Source of the DNA: a virus | IMG/VR virus record: IMGVR_UViG_3300009420_000006 | Coordinates: 1 to 64,000 of that record | DNA length: 64,000 nucleotides | Strand: one strand, 5' to 3' | Part shown: positions 61,301-64,000 of the stretch, piece after piece | How positions within the stretch are numbered: the stretch's first letter is position 1 | Layout of the letters: every line of letters begins with the position of its first letter | The notes under the pieces: model-generated | Told to the model about the DNA's origin: nothing | Database searches by the model: none | The model's input: only the letters and a program-made list of their open reading frames with translations | Made by a program: the position numbers and the translations under genes

Positions 61301-64000
61301 CCTTATTTCTATAGGAGCTGAGTTAGCTAGATTAAATGCACAAAATGCACAGACAGAAATATCTGTAACTCCGGAGATGTTAGCTAAGATTGAAGCTAAA
61401 AGAAAAGAAACAGGTAAACCTCCTGTAAGTGATTCAGTTAAGGAAGCATTAGAGCGTGGTAGGAACAACATGAACAATGAAGTTCTACGTAAAGTTGTTA
61501 CTGAGTCTATAGAGGGAATGAGTGAGGAGAACTGGAAAGAGGCAAGAGCATGGATGTCTAAGAATTTACCTGGTGTTAATTTCAATAAAGTTAAGAATAT
61601 AATAAAAACTAAAAATGGAAGAAAGGCATGGGGATTTTTTGAAAAGAATAGTATATATGTATATGAAAATGCAGAAGTAGGTACAGTTTATCATGAAGCA
61701 TTTGAAGCTGTCTTTGCACAATTCTTATCTCCACAAGAAAAGGAAAAACTATTTAATGAATTTACATCTCGCAAAGGAACTTTTGTAGACAGACCTACAG
61801 GAAGAACAGTAAAATATTCTCAAGCTACGAGAGATGAAATGAGAGAACAGTTAGCAGAAGACTTTAGAGATTATATACAAGACAAGAAAAAACCAGAAGG
61901 TGGTTTCTTTTCTAGATTATTTAAACAATTAAAGGATCTTATTGAAAAATGGTTTCTTAGTCCACAGTCACAAACTTATAGTAATGAATTGTTTGACAAG
62001 ATTGATGGAGGTGGCTTTGTGTCTTTGGATTACCTTCCTCTTTTACCTTTTGGGTTATTTAATTCTTATGATACTGTTGACTTTGCAACACCAGGAACTA
62101 GTGCTGTATTTAGAGTAGAAACAGGTCTTAGTGATGTGCAATCGCATGATACGATTGAGCACATGACATATCTTACATTAAAAAATATAATTGCAAATAA
62201 TGAAAGTTTATTCTCAGTACCAGAACTTAATCAAACAGAGTTATATAATAGATTAAAAGGTGAGGTGCTTGCTTCTGTAGGACAAGTAGCTCAAGAATAT
62301 AAAGACATTCGTCCTATGTTTGTAGATTCAACTGAAGATTTACAAGAAATAGATAATAAAATAGGTGAGACTGTAGACTTAATGCAAAAGATAGATGACT
62401 CATGGGTTGAGTTAACTAAAAAGCATAAAGAATATATACGATCTTTTGGAATTACTTTTGATGAAGCTGATCAATTACAAATAGAAGAAGATAAATCTAA
62501 CAAAGGGTATAATTCTGATGCTACAAAAATAGATAACTTTAAAAAGACTGGAGCAGCAGTAAGATTATTACTAGGTACTATTCCAATAGTTACAGTTAAT
62601 GAAAATGCAGATGTAAGATTTAGCCCTAGCACTATAAACGGTGTTAAGCTTCTTCCTATTACACAAACATATATTACTGTTTTAGAAAATGTTTCTAATG
62701 CTACTAGTATAGAGAACATGTTAGAGAAACTAAGGAATGTAGCTCTTAATGATCCTAACTACCTAGCTTTATATAAACGTCTTAGTGGAAGAAGTGCTAC
62801 TGAAGGTGCAGTTAGTCTTGATAATATTACTGAAAGACATCAGTTAACATTACTAGCAGCATTGTTTAAAACATTTAAGAAACAAGATCCTACTGTTAAA
62901 TTAGTAACTGTATTAGAGAATGGAGAAACTTTAGTAACTGATGCTAACTTATCTACAGCATCTCGTCAGATGTCTCAACAGTATTTAAACTCTATTGTTA
63001 CTACATCTAAAAAAGGTAGTGGAATATTTAAGCAAATAGGTGAAGTGTTTAACCCAGATAGTAGAAAACTAGCTAAGTATCCTTTAAATACTTTGCAGAA
63101 CATGTTTAATTTCTTAGGAGAATTAGGTATACCTTTTAATACAAAAGAGTATAATAACTTTGATCAAGGTCAAAGGGGCAGATTCAAATCAGCGGTTAAT
63201 GGAATAAAGAAAAGTATTGAACAATCAAAAAATATTAAATTCTTTTCTACTAAAACATTAAACTTTGCTGGACAGATATTAAATTTAGCTACATTAAAAG
63301 TTCTAGCCACTAACCCAGAAGCAAGCAGTACATTCTTTAATATAGAGGGTGAGAGAGTTCAAACTTATATTGGAACTAATGCTGCATCTGAAGTACATAA
63401 CTTTATGACATCTGTAGGAAATAAACAAGAACTAGGAGACACTCCTTATTCTTATTTATTAACTGATGTATTTGCACAAAACTCTACTATAATAGAAAGA
63501 GTATATGATGCAGAAGGTAACCTAAGAACAGATAAAGTAAATTTATTTAAGCCAGGTTATGCTGGAGGAATTCTTAATGGGCCAAAAGGTACTGCGAAGA
63601 AATCATCTCAGTTACAATTTGCTGATAGACTAAGACAAGAATTAAATCTAAACATAAATGGTCAATACTTAAACCTTGTTCCTGGAGATTCTTCTTTAGA
63701 ACATATGTTAGAAATGGGTAATCCTATTAATGAACAGGATCTAGTAGAAGGAAGTCCAAGGTTTAATACTGTGATGAGAGGTTATTTTATTTCTGAAGTA
63801 GAACTAGCTAGAGAAAAACGTGATATAGTTGAGATAGATAATAGACAAACATCTGATTTAAGATTCTTTAAAGAAATATTAGGAGAAGAATTACATGAAG
63901 AGATAAGACAAAATGTTTTAGATCCTGCTTTAACATCAGAACAAGTATATGAAATTAGTGTAAATAAAATTATAGATGCTACTTCTTCTTATATGCGAAG
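55389..64000 (+). CDS. Giant internal virion protein, 3' end beyond the window
   Basis: An uninterrupted frame of 2870 codons from ATG 55389 (MSKEIKKAQTGITLPP) to the window edge, 11 bases after the previous stop. Hydrophobic, possibly membrane-inserting segments lie near residues 123-145 (GLILTGTTFLQGTVGLVNGV), 210-225 and 350-365. Long coiled coils lie near 940-1060 and 1160-1220. Around 2100-2220 there is a large-polyvalent-protein-type block: YHEAFEAVF (His2102, a degenerate HExxH), EQLAEDF and a helix FSRLFKQLKDLIEKWF. No RNA-polymerase DxDxD motif was found in this part. It starts with a KAQTG motif like its cargo neighbours. Likely an ejected internal protein, function otherwise unknown. 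Confidence 0.75.
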   Translation, partial: MSKEIKKAQTGITLPPMATVPNSPSGRPLSSGYTPPGLPGPMPNIATRPNLGVASSNSNKPSALQSLIRNAGTPGNIGKGSRNTTADEYEGSDRYDYFQPTSMGVDNENLAGQYQSFGSKAVNGVGKGLILTGTTFLQGTVGLVNGVYQAVNDGKFSSFYDNEFNRGLDEINKWSEDAMPNYYTTAESNANWYSPKYWKTGNFLFDGVIKNLGFATGAYLTGNAYTSALKALPGTSRLFSMGKAAETLAATEKGLSAANKGAGVYGEVKALSDSFLTQYNLLNPAGRAVVAGLSTTGEAGIEALHNSNEFRQELIDEFKAEFGVIPSGVAMENINAAVEGAGNSSFYANVGILAASNYIMFPRIARSGYKASKRNINGLVREIDDIAYEGGKYAAKTSKLHPILRTLNNIRPYTFTVSEAIEEVSQYGTSVGTQDYYNKQYNNEATSWLTSIGVGLTKGVFSDEGAKNALIGGLSGGIMTGRGRYRKNKQRAADTAQAVELLNDFQLSDFTKESIYSNNRAGVLGEELEQAAERGDALSYKNLENQYIINYLTPRIKYGRFDLVLQDIADMKKLASTEQGFAQLQAEGKVQDGDTKEAFIARLENFKQTGKDVQSLYQSLELRYGGITEKGPDGKQYRVYGPDVINKMIYAASTIADADNRIPQLTSDIQAAVPTLDIQQILQDILRGETESFNNAVDTISNLDVLSDIKDELGEKLNDAAALIKIRELMLQEYELIKTKPKNFQEKPLSQQDGVKTYEELLEDDANSFVVKTKKGEQSLQIGQEYFVGQGVNFEGETPLGEPVVISSFVPVGQNEDGTIQIKDQSGQVRDISPDVLLDYNVGRKSTLVNNKTANFYYRNRDKIFQFNFGKNFGGKRQGRLMYNNGKLFFVYKDSNGTILKKELANKFFAPQPGFDQARITPVGTVTAEQQDAANQFLSPEELAKNEQTLQSNRESRLKIMNDLGVESKRRLEEINKQLEKDRKKLAIIKKDLESIYTMKEGGSRIKLTYSKAQKNFTRAINNYTSMQQDTQDRITELEREQEELDLNISYFEAFEVDLLDLPGNTGEFLKELKDQLSLLEQNGKAVNNEIKANNKLLDSITKAAKKAAKLLKSALETTYVYDEDYGDYLRDLLEKAATGEDLLTTWPLLKLELANFNLTNDIQKETNISERGVFDALESLKELEATLESLRGEYKAKKAIVDRFQRVMDEYAAEQQAQDKIANDTKLIADLNQTASTSPVTDAEPKSFDPISKKSNVIVPRASIGEPTGPIQDHHVRANTFGVNLNKFANRKNIRAVYVTLKTQDQKLDGVVQRILDNGSPELMEKFGDSIIVMVMVDTAGNLVGVDGQPIPNTKNQLDNAIYQTIPEASLTNTKGSLFRVEDSETAGIKKQFGVFRKGILDRTTIDAPFQIEASFGVPQYEKDSNENDVLGTTSVVEADLISETDLSKTNVIFIPTTNKNIFKGTVAYSQPFGSVFLDLPNGYVKLRNRKHTTQEAEAIYDALYAVSKELVDEDKGATSDASVRLFNFLQGVTYWGIPKDANGNTKTAGQNSVFFKREVTESVQGLDFTRLMLTLGTSVNNIQFNPASISKNKEFIIETLGQMYNNIDNSKLQNIDQSFEQITKVLDDGTVESIVWPNYQTYLLSKNIPGGGTRQDFQLPLHTTMKPVVEGSDEVNRKGVYFVNEDSAEDFISEVVPTRVEIIRKSKAPATEPLLDFAAPTQQTSEVKVVNEVYDPITDDAYSLNLNYKGRKYDMVISRNGEIIDPSYYNSKTLKDVDVEPSFFKFTSQDIKNIFLEIEGSTPQTSEVEGLKRNYVDLKNPITDFEPEVQKLFNTPNPTIEQYNSAVSNYEFDLSADLPTDSLRKSIESKLQDVKNSFTITRSTPQAAEVKVVFDNKTNNTYTSAGGKKILFKVSPNTSNENYMEEGQISVMMNDDLKQLLAEISEAYPNKEQEKKEKEKLKLSIKYEILISIGAELARLNAQNAQTEISVTPEMLAKIEAKRKETGKPPVSDSVKEALERGRNNMNNEVLRKVVTESIEGMSEENWKEARAWMSKNLPGVNFNKVKNIIKTKNGRKAWGFFEKNSIYVYENAEVGTVYHEAFEAVFAQFLSPQEKEKLFNEFTSRKGTFVDRPTGRTVKYSQATRDEMREQLAEDFRDYIQDKKKPEGGFFSRLFKQLKDLIEKWFLSPQSQTYSNELFDKIDGGGFVSLDYLPLLPFGLFNSYDTVDFATPGTSAVFRVETGLSDVQSHDTIEHMTYLTLKNIIANNESLFSVPELNQTELYNRLKGEVLASVGQVAQEYKDIRPMFVDSTEDLQEIDNKIGETVDLMQKIDDSWVELTKKHKEYIRSFGITFDEADQLQIEEDKSNKGYNSDATKIDNFKKTGAAVRLLLGTIPIVTVNENADVRFSPSTINGVKLLPITQTYITVLENVSNATSIENMLEKLRNVALNDPNYLALYKRLSGRSATEGAVSLDNITERHQLTLLAALFKTFKKQDPTVKLVTVLENGETLVTDANLSTASRQMSQQYLNSIVTTSKKGSGIFKQIGEVFNPDSRKLAKYPLNTLQNMFNFLGELGIPFNTKEYNNFDQGQRGRFKSAVNGIKKSIEQSKNIKFFSTKTLNFAGQILNLATLKVLATNPEASSTFFNIEGERVQTYIGTNAASEVHNFMTSVGNKQELGDTPYSYLLTDVFAQNSTIIERVYDAEGNLRTDKVNLFKPGYAGGILNGPKGTAKKSSQLQFADRLRQELNLNINGQYLNLVPGDSSLEHMLEMGNPINEQDLVEGSPRFNTVMRGYFISEVELAREKRDIVEIDNRQTSDLRFFKEILGEELHEEIRQNVLDPALTSEQVYEISVNKIIDATSSYMR

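Noticed and set aside
55389-64000. Giant protein as a virion RNA polymerase
   Set aside because: Some crAss-like giants carry a DxDxD catalytic motif, but none was found in the visible 2870 codons; the missing 3' part could still contain it.
1-64000. Stop-codon reassignment (TAG or TGA recoded), as in some crAss-like phages
   Set aside because: TGA is used in many ATGA overlaps and TAG ends several genes (e.g. at 34450 and 35329) next to properly placed starts; frames are not interrupted.

Overview
The window is part of the genome of a tailed bacteriophage with short-tail (podovirus-type) gene content, most likely a crAss-like phage (Crassvirales) or a close relative infecting a Bacteroidota host. 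This rests on gene order and motifs: HU-like protein, zinc-ribbon protein, large terminase, portal, scaffold-like protein, major capsid candidate, head/neck proteins, adhesins, a tail-tube/muzzle-sized protein and several very large internal (cargo) proteins. No tape-measure gene is visible. DNA is AT-rich. Several intergenic gaps carry the Bacteroidota promoter pattern TTTG-N19-21-TAnnTTTG. TAA, TGA and TAG all end genes, so I see no stop-codon reassignment. The phylogenetic placement is inference; no database search was possible.

Layout. (1) 1-9771, all minus strand: replication and host-takeover genes. These are an SF4/DnaB-like ATPase, a winged-helix replication-type protein, a family B DNA polymerase with proofreading exonuclease, and about 20 tightly packed small proteins. 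The small ones include four zinc-finger microproteins, several single-span membrane peptides, a membrane-anchored AT-hook protein and a secreted 3D/RlpA-like domain protein. Many junctions are ATGA overlaps, implying one or a few polycistronic messages read leftward. (2) 9772-10115: a G-rich divergent control region with two rightward promoters and a G-quadruplex-like tract. (3) 10116-22757, plus strand: DNA-binding proteins, packaging and capsid genes, ending in a strong terminator. (4) 22776-33031: surface/adhesin module of Cys-rich anchor domains, Thr/Ser-rich stalks and variable distal domains. It includes a trypsin-like serine protease on a stalk and a tail-collar-domain fiber, and ends in tandem hairpins. 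(5) 33203-44377: metallophosphoesterase, neck/ring proteins and the 2227-residue muzzle-type protein. (6) 44377-64000: four internal virion proteins. One carries three copies of a zincin metallopeptidase module plus an NlpC/P60-like cysteine peptidase; the last is an 8.6-kb open frame running off the window end.

The most unusual signals are a short repeated motif (PKAQ followed within a residue or two by G) that punctuates the domains of the internal virion proteins, the three paralogous HExxH...TExxAR modules in one chain, and the mix-and-match construction of the adhesins (anchor domain, Thr stalk, exchangeable tip). I see no tRNA, rRNA, CRISPR array, insertion sequence or integrase in the window.
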